The position numbers and the translations under genes were made by a program. The notes under the pieces are model-generated. The model saw only the letters and a program-made list of their open reading frames with translations, was not told the DNA's origin and did no database searches. Of a stretch of DNA of 64,000 nucleotides, positions 12,071 through 25,712 are shown piece after piece; within the stretch, counting starts at the first letter, position 1; each line of letters begins with the position of its first letter. This DNA comes from Lathyrus oleraceus. Lineage: Eukaryota > Streptophyta > Magnoliopsida > Fabales > Fabaceae. The DNA is taken from contig NC_066584.1 of assembly GCF_024323335.1 (NCBI RefSeq), forward strand, positions 428,863,319-428,927,318. The letters are read 5' to 3'.

Positions 12071-12390
12071 GACAAATCAAAAGATGAAAAATGAAAACAT
12101 TGCCATTTTTATTTGTTTTTAAACTGCAAAAATAAATGAAAAACAGGGAACACCGCTTTTTGACTGAAAAACATCCATTTATTAATGATGCAGAAAATGT
12201 TGCAAATGTAAACATGAGGTGGCCCTTACAATGGACCATTACGTGTCGGGCAACACGTAAGGCTTTCATGCATATAAACTGAAAACAAGAAATTATTACT
12301 CTTCAGGATGAGTGACAGTGCTGATCTTTTTAAGCCTTCCAGCTTCCTGGTACGCACGAGCTTATCCATTGATCAATCTCCCAGTCACTG
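12071..12390 (-). other. Spacer between gag and RT of element A, with a GA|GTAA donor-like site
   Basis: There is no protease coding here. On the minus strand CCTGAAGAGTAATAATT (GAGTAA at 12301-12296) matches the stop/splice-donor motif seen in elements B and D at the equivalent place. A branch-like, T-rich stretch and a TTTTTGCAG follow. That acceptor does not rejoin the downstream frame in this damaged copy, so the intron is suggested but not defined. Confidence 0.5.
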
Positions 12391-14024
12391 TCAGTTTCTT
12401 CCCCCCACCGTATAGGCGTGATCTGAATCTTCAGCAATTGCATTCACCATCGCCTGACCATGTGTCGGCATGGGATTGGCATTAACGTTCAATGACAATG
12501 TAAAATTGAGGGCCTTGGAATCCACCAGATCTTGGACAACATTCTTGAATGCTCTACAGCCCTCAATGTTATGCCCCGGTGTTCCAGAATGAAAATCACA
12601 CTGGGCGTTTTCATCATAGTTAGGAGGCCTCTGATCTGTTCTCATCGGAACCATCGCCCTCGGCTGAACCAACCCAAGATCCATCAATTTTTTGAACAGA
12701 ACAGCATATGTCACGGGTGGCCTATCGAAATGGCGATCAATCCCTTTTCCTTTCACTGGATACCCGGCTCTCTGTTGAGGTGGCTGACGTTGCTGTCGTA
12801 CAGACTGATTACCAGCAGGGATGGTTACAGCAGCAGTGTGCTGGTAGTAACGATCCCTACCGTGTCCTCTCTGGGCATACACAGCACTCGATTCACCTTC
12901 ATTCTTGCGTTGACCATTCCCGAATGGCTTCTTCGACCCTGAGGATGAAGCATTACCTTGTATTTTCCCCATTTTCAGCCAACTTTCGATTCGTTCACCT
13001 GCCACCACAATGTCAGCAAAGTTGGTTACCGGACAACCCACCATTCTTTCAGCAAAAACCCCTTGCAGGGTACCCATGAATAGATCCGACATCTCCCGAT
13101 CAACCAACGGAGGTTGCACTCTGGCAGCCAACTCCCTCCACCTCTGAGCATATTCTTTAAACCCCTCGTTATATTTCTGAGACATACCCTGCAGCTGGGT
13201 ACGACTCGGAGCCATATCAGCATTGAACTGATACTGTTTAAAGAAAGCGTCACCAAGATCCTGCCAGCTTTTGATATCCGAAGATTTCAGCTTGGTGTAC
13301 CATTCCAGTGATCCTCCAGACAGACTGTCTTGGAAGAAGTACATCCAAAGCTTTTGATCTGTTGTGTATGCAGAGATCTTGCGAACGAATGCTTGAAGGT
13401 GAGTTTCTGGACAGGAACTCCCATTGTATTTGTCAAATGCAGGCGCTTTGAATTTCTGTGGGATCACAATCCCCTCTACCAATCCCATGTTGGACATGTT
13501 GACAAACCCCGGAGTAGCATGGCTTTCCAGAGCCTTTACCTTCTCTGCCAGCAACTGAATTTCTTTGCTCTATGGCTGGACACCATATTGACCGAATGGC
13601 TCATTGTGCATGGAGAATTGATCAGCTTCTCGGTCTTCCTCTCTATCCTCATCAAACACAAAGAAAGGCGGGAACAGAGTATCCTTCAAATTATGCCCCA
13701 GATCGGGCCCAGGCTGACCACCAGCAGTACCAAAACCAGCATTGTTGTTCACCATACCCACGGTTGCTCTCTTTTTCCACCGTCTCTGGATCCCAGCCCC
13801 TGGTTGGAGACACCATCCAGGTTAACAACACTGTTAGCAGCTGAAGCCCGCTCGAGCTTTTCAACTTTGTCAGCCAAAGCTTTCTGATCAACTGCAAAAC
13901 CCTGCATGATGTTGATCAGCTCAGTCATCTTATCTTTCAGCTCGAGGATATCTGTGTTGGGAAGATCCATGAGTCTAGGAGTATTGCGCCTGGTGTAATA
14001 TCTGTGAGGTCGGGTTGAGTGCAA
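12391..14024 (-). pseudogene. Broken Gag of element A
   Basis: The Gag frame starts at an ATG at 14024 (MHSTRPHRYYTRR) and runs into a coiled-coil-like NIMQGFAVDQKALADKVEKLE stretch. It shifts frame near 13750 and meets an in-frame TAG at about 13573. It then reads on for more than 390 residues to 12391. The long part holds the Tat capsid signature (FDKYNGSSCPETHLQAFVRK, WMYFFQDSLSG, EWYTKL, FKEYAQRWRELA, MSDLFMGTLQG) and a zinc-knuckle-like CDFHSGTPGHNIEGC motif near its end. Gag would assemble the virus-like particle and bind element RNA. Here one frameshift and one nonsense codon separate the N-terminus from the capsid, so only a fragment could be made. Confidence 0.88.
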
Positions 14025-15230
14025 AGGGATGACTCTACGAGCGCGAGCAATGATTCCTGCAAAACAGCAAACAGGTTAATATGCATGAATGCAACGTCTA
14101 TCCATATGAGGAAGCTTCTGTCCTTTGATTCTGATTTCATCGAGACAGATAATATTTTGACATCCACATTCTGAGATTCAAGATGTCTCTCAACCAGATT
14201 CTCAATCCATAATACTCCCCATATGGCCAGACATAGGTTAGGTGCAGATGAATGCAAAATGAGAATGATGCAGATGTATGCAATGCACTGGGCCATCCTC
14301 CAAGTCATCTGATCATTTGTTGCTCTGAGTCACAGCCTTGATTTCTGAACTGATCATAACCATCTGAGGGAATATGTAACCACCAATCTGGCCCACGGGT
14401 TCCGAAATAAACGGAAGACAGATACATCATCATCATCATCTGACAATCTCTGAGCAGACATTCTCAACCATCTGAATCGGCCCGGGGAATCCTGAAATAA
14501 ACGGATCCCCACTGATAAATATCTCGGCCCGGGGAATCCTGAAATAAACGGATCCCCACTGATAAATCACGGACAGCACTCCGGCGTCACGACAATAAAT
14601 GACCATAATTCCGACTTATAAATAGGACTCTGAATCACAGATCAAAAAGTCACCATCTGAATATGCATCTGAAAGAATCACCCTCCCCTCACAGGTAAAT
14701 TCTAAACAGGTCATCCTAAGGCGGATAATAGTCTCGACAATCGGGCGGAGATACTCAATGGGTTTGCCCTTTCGGGTGTGCCATTGCAGCTCCCTTAAGA
14801 TCGTCTAAACCAAAGATCCGGGAAATGATCGGTCACCGAAGTCAATAGCCCAAAAGAGATAATCCAACCTAAGCGGAATAACTCCACCCGGCAGGACTCT
14901 CTCAAATGAACCTCGTCCGGCTGTGGTGACATGTCTCCGCATCATGTCGTACAACATGTGAAGAGATATAAGACCACGCTAATCCTAGGTGTGCACTCAG
15001 GCCTGGGTATTGGGCCTCACTCAGAACACCCACCCCAAACAGAGGAACCACCTGCACAGAGGACGGCAACAACATGATAGTATGATGCATGCAGACATTA
15101 ATGCAAATATATACACTAGTTAGAATAATAAATGCAATAAATAACACACAATAAGCAACCCAAACCAACCCTAAAACGGTAGGAAGGACTCGCTCAGGGA
15201 AGATGGACCAGCACAGGTCAACACCTCCTT
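14025..15230 (-). other. 5' leader of element A
   Basis: This is non-coding leader between primer site and gag. It has short direct repeats: CGGCCCGGGGAATCCTGAA occurs near 14478 and 14524, followed by ATAAACGGATCCCCACTGA both times. Ogre elements normally carry an extra ORF1 in this interval. None is present here. Confidence 0.7.
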
Positions 15231-15248
15231 TCCCCAGCAGAGTCGCCA
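15231..15248 (-). promoter_or_regulatory. Primer-binding site of element A (tRNA-Arg type)
   Basis: In element sense TGGCGACTCTGCTGGGGA lies two bases from the 5' LTR end. It begins with the TGG that pairs with a tRNA CCA tail. As I recall the 3' end of a plant tRNA-Arg (ending GGAGTCGCCA), it pairs with one mismatch. The same site occurs in element D at 44890. Confidence 0.9.
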
Positions 15249-15250
15249 GC

Positions 15251-18200
15251 TGTCGCATCCTGCGAAAAAACAACCGGCGGGACTCAAAAAAAAACACAAC
15301 ACAGAGCCGCCACTGCGCGTTATTTATCCCAAGATAGGGAAAGGAAACGCTCAGAGAAACCTGGAAAGGAAATGGTCTTGCGACCAAAGAGAAAGGGTAA
15401 GGGAGTCGGTTACGCAAGGGGAAGGTATTAGCACCCCTCACGTCCGTCGTACTCGACGGGATCCACGTTCTAAGAAAAGAAAAGGTTGCTAAAACATCAC
15501 ACACACACAGGGAACGCAGGTGGGGTTAAGAGAAGGGAGCTCGATAGGACGTCGCATCCTATGCCTACATATCTTGTCTGGAACAAGAATCAGAGCCACT
15601 GTAGTTCGGCTTACGCACGCCAAACAACACAAAACATACAAACAAGCAAGGGTGGCAAACATGGAGCCCGACAACCACTGGATGGAATTACGTCGGCATC
15701 CGAACCAAAACACACTCAAAAGGGCAAACGTGGAGCCCGACAGCCACTTACTGGACTTACGTCGGCATCCGAGCCAAAACACAATCAGATAACAAGTAAA
15801 CACACGCAAAAAAGAAAAAGGTTTGCCCGGAGTGGTCTCGCACGACCACCTGCCTACATACCTCGTCTGGAACGAGGATCAGGGCGATGTAGTTCCCCTG
15901 AAAGGGACTGAATTACTAGCCAGAAACCAGGGAAAGACACACTACTAGGGAGCTGGACTCGAGCTTAGTGTTGTCATGCATCGTTTACCCTAAGTTCGGT
16001 TTTCTATCCTACTTGCATAAGCAAGCTACTCCTATCCAGGAAAGAAGCAAGCATACAAGCATACAAAATAATTCAAGCATACATCAAATGAGAACAAGCA
16101 TCTCAAACAGATATCCACATAGCACGCACTATAACCAAACAAGTGGGCTCACACAATAGGTTTGACTGCCGAAGCGAGTCGTCTGTACGGGCTGGGTTTG
16201 CTCTTAACCTTGCCATTACGAGGCTAAGGTGAAGCAGATGAAAGGATGAAGTGAGGATCAAACCTCACAGCTCTTATCCCTAACCAGGGAGAGCTTCTGA
16301 CAAATGAGCATGGGTCCAGAATGGGGGAACCCTTCTATACTCAGAGACTCTGACACAACGTGCACTGCACGGATCTTGGGCTTGTAATCTCAATGCTACA
16401 ACCATGTAATGGGAGCAAGGAGAAGACTCACTGAATAGTGGGGGATAGATTGCTTATCCCTAACTTCCACCAATCTCCTCTTTGAGGGCTTTCACCTGCT
16501 TGGCACGAAAAATAAACAACCACAATCATTGCCTCTTAAGGAGGACTTCAGACATTTATTTGCCCGGCCAAATAACAGACCGGGTCTCCAGACTACATGA
16601 AGTTAGGAAGTTATACCTCAATGCAAGTTGCTTAAGCAAAGCAAAGCAAAAGTTCACAAGGAACTGAGCAACTAAAAGTACCTGGAAACAGTCAAACACA
16701 GTTAGTACTCAGACAGACAAAAATAAACAACAAGTATTAATCAGTCAGACTATACAAACTAATGCACAACAAAGGCAAGCTATGAGCTCAAGCCCAATCT
16801 TCACAACCTACAAAACAAAGTTATGTTAGTGTACAAACATCAAACAACATCATTTCAATCAACTTGGATCATTCTCCATGAGCCTTGTGCTACTCATCCT
16901 GAAAAATCAAGCAAATATTAGCAACAAGACCACTAGGCCAAGCCTAGGGTCCAAAAGCAAGAAAAATTCCTAAACAGCAAGGTATCTCTAACCAAACTCA
17001 AATTAACGTCAATAGAAAACCAACACAATTAGTCCCATGTCCATATCATTCATCATGTTCATTTTATGCACAAAACAAATCAAACTAGTTCAAATGGAAC
17101 ACCAAACATCCAAACAGAACTATTGCATTCAAATCCATATCAAAACAAATCCAAAAAATCTCAAATAAATTACACCTAAACAGGACACATCCTAGGTCTA
17201 GCACACCAAATTTCAGCTTAATTGGGCAAAGGAAACCATGTCAATGAAAATCAACAAAAACAGACACAATTATATGCTCCAAATCACAACATCAACACAT
17301 GCAGCCACTTCAAAAATTCATAAATCCATGAAGACAATAAAGAAATGGATGAGACCAAAACAGGGATGTCATACAATGTGTCTATAACATTCCTACCAAA
17401 TTTCATGATCATTCAATACCATATGAGCATTTCACAAAAGATCTACCAACATATGTCACATGAGCTTGCACATTTGACCAACAGAGATGAAAAATAGCAA
17501 TCAAATTGAAAACGCCACATAAAATTCCACAAAAATTCACATAGCATCTTAACATGTTGATGAAACATCATGCAAAATTTCACATCATTTCACCAAGTCT
17601 AAGTCATTCAAATAAATCCAGCAAGTTGACATAATGAGGTGTGACACACATTGTCACACCTAGGTTCCAAAATTCATATCTCAATGGCCAGGAATCAAAA
17701 ACTCATGAAATTTACATGTAAATAAGCATCAACCAGTCCACAATTGTCACAAAAATTTTCAAGCATTTATTTTAGGATATGAGAATTTCATGAACAAAAT
17801 GGCACAAGGTATCAAACATAGCACATGTTAAAGAACCCTAGGTCAAACACAATTTCCACCATGCACAACTTCAACCAATAGGTCAAAAAAATTCTAGAGT
17901 CAAAAACAAAGTCAACACAAAAATTCTCACATTTTTCTGATTTTTTTATGATTTTTGGTGAATTTTTTAACATGTTAATGAATTTTTATGAATTAATTTA
18001 ATTAATTAAAATATCCAGTGGCACTCTGGTAATTAGTGGAGCGCGGGGGCGGTAAACAACATATTCAAAATTTCAAACCAAATTATGGATCAAACAAGCT
18101 TTTTATCCAGAAAATTCATCGTCTTCTTCAATAATTTCCAGAAATGCAACGAACATGAAGAACCACGAAAGTTCACCAAAATGAGCAAATGAGCACTCGT

Positions 18201-20220
18201 TGAAACCGTCTCAACACGAGGATCTTGAATATCAACTCGATTCGACCTAAAAGTTCCTAAATCATCTGAATCGAGCGAGTTAGGGTTTGGTATCAAAACT
18301 TCCAATCCAGATTTCGCACGCTACAGTTCATCATTTCTAAAACCAAAAGCATCACTACATTCTACGTGAAATGTACTACACAAAGCACATGCCAATCGAG
18401 CAAATCGTGACATTCGAAATTTTGACATACCTGATGTGCAGTGCTGTTCTTGATGAGCTTTTCGTGATTCCACCTCAAACAGTTGAAGAAGGACAATAAG
18501 GAAGATGAATAGAAGAGCTATATTCAACTGCAGTAGCTCCTAGCACGCAAAATCTTCAAATGCCATGAACGATGCAACTTTGAACAGTCGTGTTTTGGTG
18601 CGATTTGGATGATGAAATGCTCAAACAGATGTAGAAGATGATGAGGCAAGATTAATGCAACAAGAATTTCGCAAATTGAGCCAAAATTGAAGAAGTTTGA
18701 TGAGTTTTTGGTTTTGTGTTCTTGAAGAAATTTTGAGAGAATGAAGAGTTTTCAGATCTGATTTTGGGAAGTGTGATTTTCTGTTAGGATTATTGTGTGA
18801 TTAGAAATATATATGTGTGCTTAAACCATGATTAACCATGCTAATTAACCAAATTGCATTTGTTAGTGAAAATGGTTAATTTCAAGTAAGGGCAAAATTG
18901 GAATTTCACATGCCAGCTCATTGCCACCTCTTTGACAGCTCACACAACTTCCAAATGCCATGTGTGAGCTGTTGCCACTTGTTTCACCTTCATTGGATAT
19001 GCCATTCTCATTTTCACTATGTAATTGCACTTTGTCCAATTTTTGCACTTTCATTCTACAAGTCAAATTCCAAACCACAAGCCTTAGCCATGAAATGATG
19101 ATTCCAACAGGTTTCAAATGCCATTTATGAGGTGTAGCAAAAATCCCCACTCAAAAATTCCAATTATTTCACAAGTTGGACAATTTTGCCCTTGGTCCAT
19201 TTTAACTGTCCAGTTGAAATTTGACTTTTTGTACTGGCCACTTTTGAGAAAATCCAATTATGCACCATGAAAGTACATGTCAAATGGAGTTTGTGCGTAT
19301 AAAGAACTTGCAATTTGGACAAACCATGTGGAAATTATGGCCTCCTGATTATGGGTCATTTCTGAAATTCACTGAGCCATAACTTGACAACCATACCTGG
19401 GATTTTCAAGTTCTTGGACTTTTTGGAAAGGTGAGAACAAGATCTACAACTTTCATGTTGAACAAATTTTCATTTGAAGCTTCCTTGGACACGTGGCTTT
19501 GAGGTCAAAAACTTTCCATTTTTGGAAACTTCAATTACAGGTCACTTTCTATTTTTGGCAGTTTTTGTCTTGACTTGATTTTCTCCATTCTTGAGCTTTG
19601 AGATGTCAAATAACACTTGTTCCAACATGAATGAAGTGTATCCAACTCATTTCCACCTCCAAATCCATCAGATCATGTACAGTTGACCACAGTTGACTTT
19701 CTCAACTGACAGATGAAATTGGCAATGCATTGATCAATCTGAGCCCCAATCTTCAACTGAAATGGCTCAAGGGTGATACCCTAGCCTCAATTAGCTCAAA
19801 ATAATCATAGAATGAACCCCATAACCATCATAAACCCCATCTCCTGATTATGCCCTGATTGGCCCAATGCAACTGATTAGGGTTGACCAGTGGTCAAAAC
19901 CCTAATCTCAAGGAATTTGATCCAACACTTGATGAAATCCAACCCTGATGATGATGTATCACTTCAATCAAGATGAAGACCAATACCCTTGGAGAATCAC
20001 AAAACCCTAATTTGATCACCCAATCCTCAGATGGCCAATGATCAGTCAATAAACCCTAGGCTTGCACTTTGACTTCCTCATCTTCTGAACAAGACTTGAG
20101 AGGATGACTTGCACAATGTAACCACATGATATGCAATATGCAATGCCTAATGACCTAAAAATGTAATGCAATATGTTAAGCTTAGTCCCAAGAGAGGAGG
20201 GCAAATTTTGAGGTGTTACA
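15251..20220 (-). repeat. 5' LTR of element A
   Basis: This is the direct repeat partner of 1118-6088, with terminal TG...CA. In element orientation the U5 end is next to the primer site at 15248. A TATATATTTC box on the minus strand (about 18815-18806) precedes a pyrimidine-rich, ATG-poor stretch and is a plausible promoter. It is non-coding otherwise. Confidence 0.95.
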
Positions 20221-20225
20221 ACAGG
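20221..20225. repeat. Target-site duplication ACAGG of element A, right copy
   Basis: It follows the TGTTACA end of the LTR and equals 1113-1117. Confidence 0.95.
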
Positions 20226-20920
20226 GTCAAAGCTTCGGCTTGAATTCTGGTATCACAAATCCATCTGAAACCCAAAGTCAATCTGATCAACTGGCATCTG
20301 AACCCACATCTGGAGAACTGAGTCACCATCCGAGCGAGTACTCTCAAATTCAGCCCAGGGATCCGAAATAAACGGAACCCTCTGATCAATACCATGGTCA
20401 AACCTTCGGCGTCCAGAAATATAACTCGTAGTCACCATCAGTACCAGGAGTCACCAACTGTACCTACAATAATCATCATTCCCTCCCCACTCACGAGTGT
20501 CGTCTAGGCCAGGGTAAGGTCGAGAGAAACGCAGCATAAATAACCTTTCGCAGAATATCATCCTGTGCACACCCGATGTATGCACCGATAATATCCCACC
20601 AGGGTCTGAACTGCTCGTGATATCAATGGTCCGCTAAGTGGCGCAATACCACCTGCTTCCCATGAATCACTTTATTCCTAAGCATCCTAGATTTCACTCA
20701 TGGTCTGGGTATTGGACCTTTTACCTCAAGTGACTCCCACCCCAAACAGAGAAACACAGCACAACCAGCAGATGAATATGAATGAATACAAATATTAATG
20801 CAAATATATAGAAATGAATGCAATAAATAACAGCACAAAGCAACCAAAGCCCTAACCTAGAGAGCGCTAGGAGAGACTCGCTTAGGGAAGATGGACCAGC
20901 AAGAGGTCAACTTCTGTTAA
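20226..20920 (-). mobile_element. Family B copy 1 leader, right part
   Basis: This continues the leader interrupted at 1117. It aligns with about 27852-28672 in copy 2, with many substitutions and indels, including about 130 bases present only in copy 2. It is non-coding. Confidence 0.85.
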
Positions 20921-20938
20921 TCCCCAGCAGAGTCGCTT
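20921..20938 (-). promoter_or_regulatory. Mutated primer-binding site, family B copy 1
   Basis: On the plus strand TCCCCAGCAGAGTCGC is followed by TT instead of CA before the GC spacer and the LTR at 20941. In element sense the first two bases of the site are changed (AAGCGACTC instead of TGGCGACTC). These are the bases that pair with the tRNA CCA tail. Confidence 0.8.
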
Positions 20939-20940
20939 GC

Positions 20941-23900
20941 TGTCGCATTACGCGAAAAACCGGCGGGAAAAGAAAGAAACAACAGAGCCGCCACCGTGCG
21001 TTATTTATCCCAAAAGAGGGAAAGGAAACGCTCAGAGTAAACCTGGGAAAGAACATGGTCTCGCGACCAAAGAGAATGGGTTCGGGAGTCGGTTATGCGA
21101 AGGGAAGGTATTAGCACCCCTACGCATCCGTAGTACTCTACGGGATCCACGCACAAAAGGAAGGATGAATGGTTGCTAAAACGTTGCTCACACACACACA
21201 CACACACTGGCTGAAAGAGACACAAGAAAACAGACTGAAACTGACTCGGCAGGATACCGCATCCTGGGCCTACTTAGTCTATCAGGCATAAACATCAGAG
21301 TCGAAGTAGTTCGGACTAGGGAAACGACACATGCTCGCTAGGATGTCGCATCCTATGCATACGTATCTCCTTGGACGAAGGAGAATCAGAGCATTCGTAG
21401 CTCGGCTGACACGCACACAAACAAACACAAGCAAAGGCAAACGTGGAGCCTGAATGTCAATCGCTGGACTTACATCAGCATCCGAACCAAAACACACCCA
21501 CACTGGAACCCGAATGCCACTCGATGGACTTACATCAGCTTCCAAGCACACAACAACATAACAAGTTAATAGGGAGTCGGGGACTCGAGCCTATAACTGT
21601 CAAGCACACACTCAAACAAACAGACAATAAATTGCTAAGGAGTCAGGCACTCGAGCTTAGCAACTGTCAAACGACACACACAAAAAGACAAAAGGCGCCC
21701 GGAGAGATCAGCTCATCTCCTGCCTACGTACCTCATCTGGTATGAGGATCAGGGCGACGTAGTTCCCCTACGCAAAGAAAAAGGACTAGCCTAACCAGAT
21801 AACAGAGGGAGACACAACACTAGGGAGACTACGACTCGAGCCTAGATGTTGTCATGCAAAATCGTCCCTAAGTTAAGGTTTCTAGCTAACTTGCACAGGA
21901 AACAAGCCTATCCTAAACATGACTCGCACAGGAAGCAAGCCACGCCTAACTCTAACTTGCACAGGAAGCAAGAAGGGTCTCGATTGCAACTAGGGCAAGA
22001 GAAAGGGGAGGTCTCAATCGCAACGAGGGCGAGAGAAGAGAATTAGTGTTAGTTGTAAGTCAAACTCGACAAGACATCGCATCTCGTGCCTACGTATCTC
22101 ATCTGGACATGAGAATCAGAGTTGCCGTAGTTCGGCTAAACTATTTCTGTTGGTTTGTGTTTTTTAAGTGGACAACGTCACTGCACAATCTACCTGATGC
22201 TCGACCTTTGGAGACTTACTCACCTGTAGTAGAAGGAGTTAACGTGTCCTTAAGAGGGGATGATGTTTGTTTGTGTTTTAAGAAAACGCAAGCAAGAAAG
22301 GAAGTCCTATACGAAGGAACCGTGCTACCTTAATTGACATGCAAACGAGACTACGCGGAGTCTAACAAACCTAGGGGATACAATCACACCACACAAGCAC
22401 ACATAAGCACATACAGCATAAAATAAACACACCAACAAGGGGCTCAAACATCAAGGTTAGGTTTTAGTCGAGGGGTCATATCAACCTCAACAAACAAACC
22501 TCTGGAATTGGGTAAATGTCGCTCTTAACCTTGCCATTGAGGGGCTAAGGTGAAGCAGATGAAAGGAGAGTGAAGATAAGACTTCACAGCTCTTATCCCT
22601 GGCCTGGGAGAGCTTAAGACAAGAATGTGTGGGTTCAGAAAGTGGGAACCCTTCTACACATTTGAAACTGACTCAACTGTACAATTGTACAAGATCTTGG
22701 GTTTGTATCTGCAATGCATCAACACAGTGGTGTGAGCAAAGCAGAAGACACACAGAATAGCAGGGGATAGGTTGCATATCCCTTGGGTTCTGCCAATTGC
22801 CTCTTCACTTAGGAGGTCTTTGACTATGTACAAGGACAAATTAAACATGCACAAACATTGCCTCTTAAGGAGGACTTCAGACAGTTGCCTGGCCAAGTAA
22901 CAGGCCAGGTCTTCCAGACTACATGAAGAAGAAGGGATTATACCTCAAAGCAAGTTGCTATTTAAAGCAAAGCAAAGCAAGTTCAAAGAACTAAGCAACT
23001 AAATGGTACCTGAAATAGTCAAACAAATCAGTACGCAATTCAAGAATTAAAGCAACAGGAAGTAAGAATCAACAGTCAAAACAAACAGACAAATGAGCCA
23101 AGCACAAAGCTCAAGGCATATGAGCCAAGCCACCTACAAAACACACAAGTTAGTCAATGATATTCAAGTAAGATCAATCAAAAAAGAAATGATCTCATTG
23201 GAGCATTTGTAGCTTCACCTGAAAACAAGAACTCAAACATAAGTCACAGGACCACTAGGACAAGCCTAGGGTCAAAAATGAATGAGAAAGTCAAAACAGC
23301 AAGCAATGTCCAATCAAAATCAAATTCAAACATTTAGGAAGCAAACCCAATTGGTTTCATGTTCATATCATGCATCATCATCATTTCATAAGCAAAAGAA
23401 GTCAAAGCATGGCAAATGAGAGCTCATAGGAGTCAACAGAAAAACTTGCATCAAAAGCAAACTCAAACATTTCCAAAAATCACCAAATAAATCATGATCA
23501 ATCCTAACACATAGCATGGTAAGCATGTCAAATTTCATCTCATTTGGACAAGTGGAAGGCAGTCAATGAAAATCAGAAAATCAAAGCAATTTTGGACATG
23601 CTCAAAGAAGTCAACCAAACATGCATCAACTTGAAAAATTCATAAATCAGAGAGGGCATATGATAAATGAATGGGACTAAAACCATGGAAAAGCTTAAGA
23701 TGTCTAGTTATCTCATGTAAAATTTCATGTCCATCTAATAAAGTATGAGGATTTCACAAATGAAATGGCAACATGTATCACATAAGGTCAACATTTTGGT
23801 CAAACAGGGGAGAAAATCTCAAACAAATGGAAAATGGAACAAATAATTCCAAGAAAAATCATGTGCAAACTAGACATACAAGAGTAGGTTCATGCAAAAA

Positions 23901-25712
23901 TTCAGCTCAATTGGAGGTCAGGAAGCATGGCTATAAAAATCAACAAGTTGCACATCAATGGTGTGACACAAATTGTCACACCCTACTTCAAAAATTCACA
24001 ACTCACAATCCAGATAAGATAAATTCACAAACTCTACATCAAAATAAACATGAATGTGTCTAGTTTGTGCTCAAAAAGTTTCAAGTCCATAGGATAAGTC
24101 ATGACCATTTCACAAAGGTTTTGGTAAAATGTGTACAATATGGATGCATGCTACAAATCCTAATGCCAAACAAAATCCAAGGATCAAAAAATTCTGGAAA
24201 AATTATGATAAAAAAGTAGAGATCATGATGAAGATAATGCAAAAATTCCCACGAAATTTGGATCAAAGATGATGATGATATGATTTTTGTAAGATGATCA
24301 CAAAATGAAATGATTATTGAGAAAATAAATGGAATAAAACATGATTAGTTAAAATAATAGGGCACGGTGGCATTTTTGTGGTAATTAAGAGGGAAACTAA
24401 ATGAAACGCAGCGTTGCGTTTATCCTGCGTGGCAAGTGATGACTGGCTACATGCGAATGGAATAGTGGAAGTTCATGCAAACATCACACAGCAACGACCA
24501 AACACGATTTTCTGGAAAAAAAGCCATTAGGGTTCGCTACAGTACTCGTCTTCTTCACCAAATTCGTGAAAAATCAAAATGCCCAGAACATGCAATTAAT
24601 CATGTCAATCGAACCAACAAACATCCAGCATGCATAATCCAAACATCATTTGCATTGAATCCAACTAGTTAACACGAATCGAGCAAAAATCATCATGCAT
24701 CAACAAACTTTAAAACAGCATAACTTGCTAAATACTTGACCATTTTTATCAACTCAAAGCTCCTAATGACCAGCAAGGTAAACTCTACCTAAGGCATAGC
24801 ATGGTTTAGAGAAAGAAAGTGGTCGAAACCTTACTTGTTTTTGAAGTAAATGGAGCAACAGTGATGGATTGATGATGTAAGCTCGAAACAGTCGAAGGTC
24901 CAAGCTCCAAAAGGTGAATGATGAAGTTACTTTAGCTCAAGAGAGCATGAGATGGCTCAAATCAACCTCTGCCATTGAAGGGTGCTTGAAGAACAATCGG
25001 GCTCTTGAGGTTACAGCTGGTGTGTGAGGGTTCCAATGAGCTTCAAAAAGATGGTATGTGACGTAGCCATCAGTGCAGGTCGTGTGGTTGAGGTTTGCAA
25101 GGAAAAGTTCACAAAATGTGAAAATGGAAATTGAGAGAGAATGAGAGAATTCTGTTTGGAGAGGCTGCTAGCTAGGGTTTAGAATGACAGAAAATGTGCT
25201 TAAATACTTCTGTTTAAGGTTGCATTAGTAAGAGCTAAACACAATTTGATTAATGGTAAGTTTTTGCTAATTGGTGGCTTTAGTTCACATGTGGAGGTGT
25301 AGTGGCTGGTGCACGAATTTGGGCTTACAAGCATGACCAAAATGACACTTCTGAACATTTCCAATTGGCCAAAGTGAGTAAAATTGGTTATTTGGAAAAG
25401 TCAAAAATCAACCTCACTTGAAATTAATCCATGTAGGTTCAAAAGTGCCATTTTGATTGGCAATGTTTTGGTACATGAAAGTTACATTTTTGAAGAGAGG
25501 AGGTTAAATATGACTTGTTGGAAAAAACCTCACCAAATTTGGCCAAATGGTTTGAGAGATATGGCCTTTTGAAGTTCAAGAAAATTTGAAAATGAATTGA
25601 TCATATCTTGCCAACCATACATGGGAATTGAGAGTTCTTGGACTTTTTGGAAATGGGAGAACAAGATCTTCAACTTTCATGTTGGGCAAAAATTCATTTG
25701 AAGCTTGTATTT
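20941..25712 (-). repeat. Family B LTR unit, copy 1, body lacking outer U3
   Basis: The low-coordinate end TGTCGCATTACGCG abuts the primer site, so this is the U5 end of a minus-strand LTR. The body is homologous to the LTR of element A: the phrase around CATGTTG...CATTTGAAGCTT at 25678-25706 corresponds to 5325-5352. The outermost 0.73 kb of U3 (down to TGTAACACC) is missing. Instead the sequence switches at 25713 to an inverted copy of U5. From about 21775 onward it is nearly identical to copy 2. Short reading frames inside recur in both copies but resemble no protein. Confidence 0.85.

Larger units (their letters stand above)
1118..20220 (-). mobile_element. Element A: complete but coding-defective Ogre/Tat-like LTR retrotransposon
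   Basis: This is a 19.1-kb minus-strand Ty3/gypsy element. It has two LTRs of about 4.97 kb (1118-6088 and 15251-20220), a tRNA-Arg-type primer site beside the right LTR, a purine tract beside the left LTR and a 5-bp TSD. In element orientation the LTRs start TGTAACACCTC and end GGATGCGACA. Order along the element is 5' LTR, PBS, 1.2-kb leader, broken gag, RT/RNase H remnants, integrase C-terminus, a roughly 4-kb repeat-rich 3' region, PPT, 3' LTR. No ORF1 upstream of gag and no protease were found. I saw only about nine substitutions between the LTRs, so insertion was recent although the coding region is dead. Confidence 0.95.

Noticed and set aside
13330..13887. Long plus-strand frame opposite element A gag
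   Set aside because: It is antisense to a clear Gag region and has no similarity of its own.
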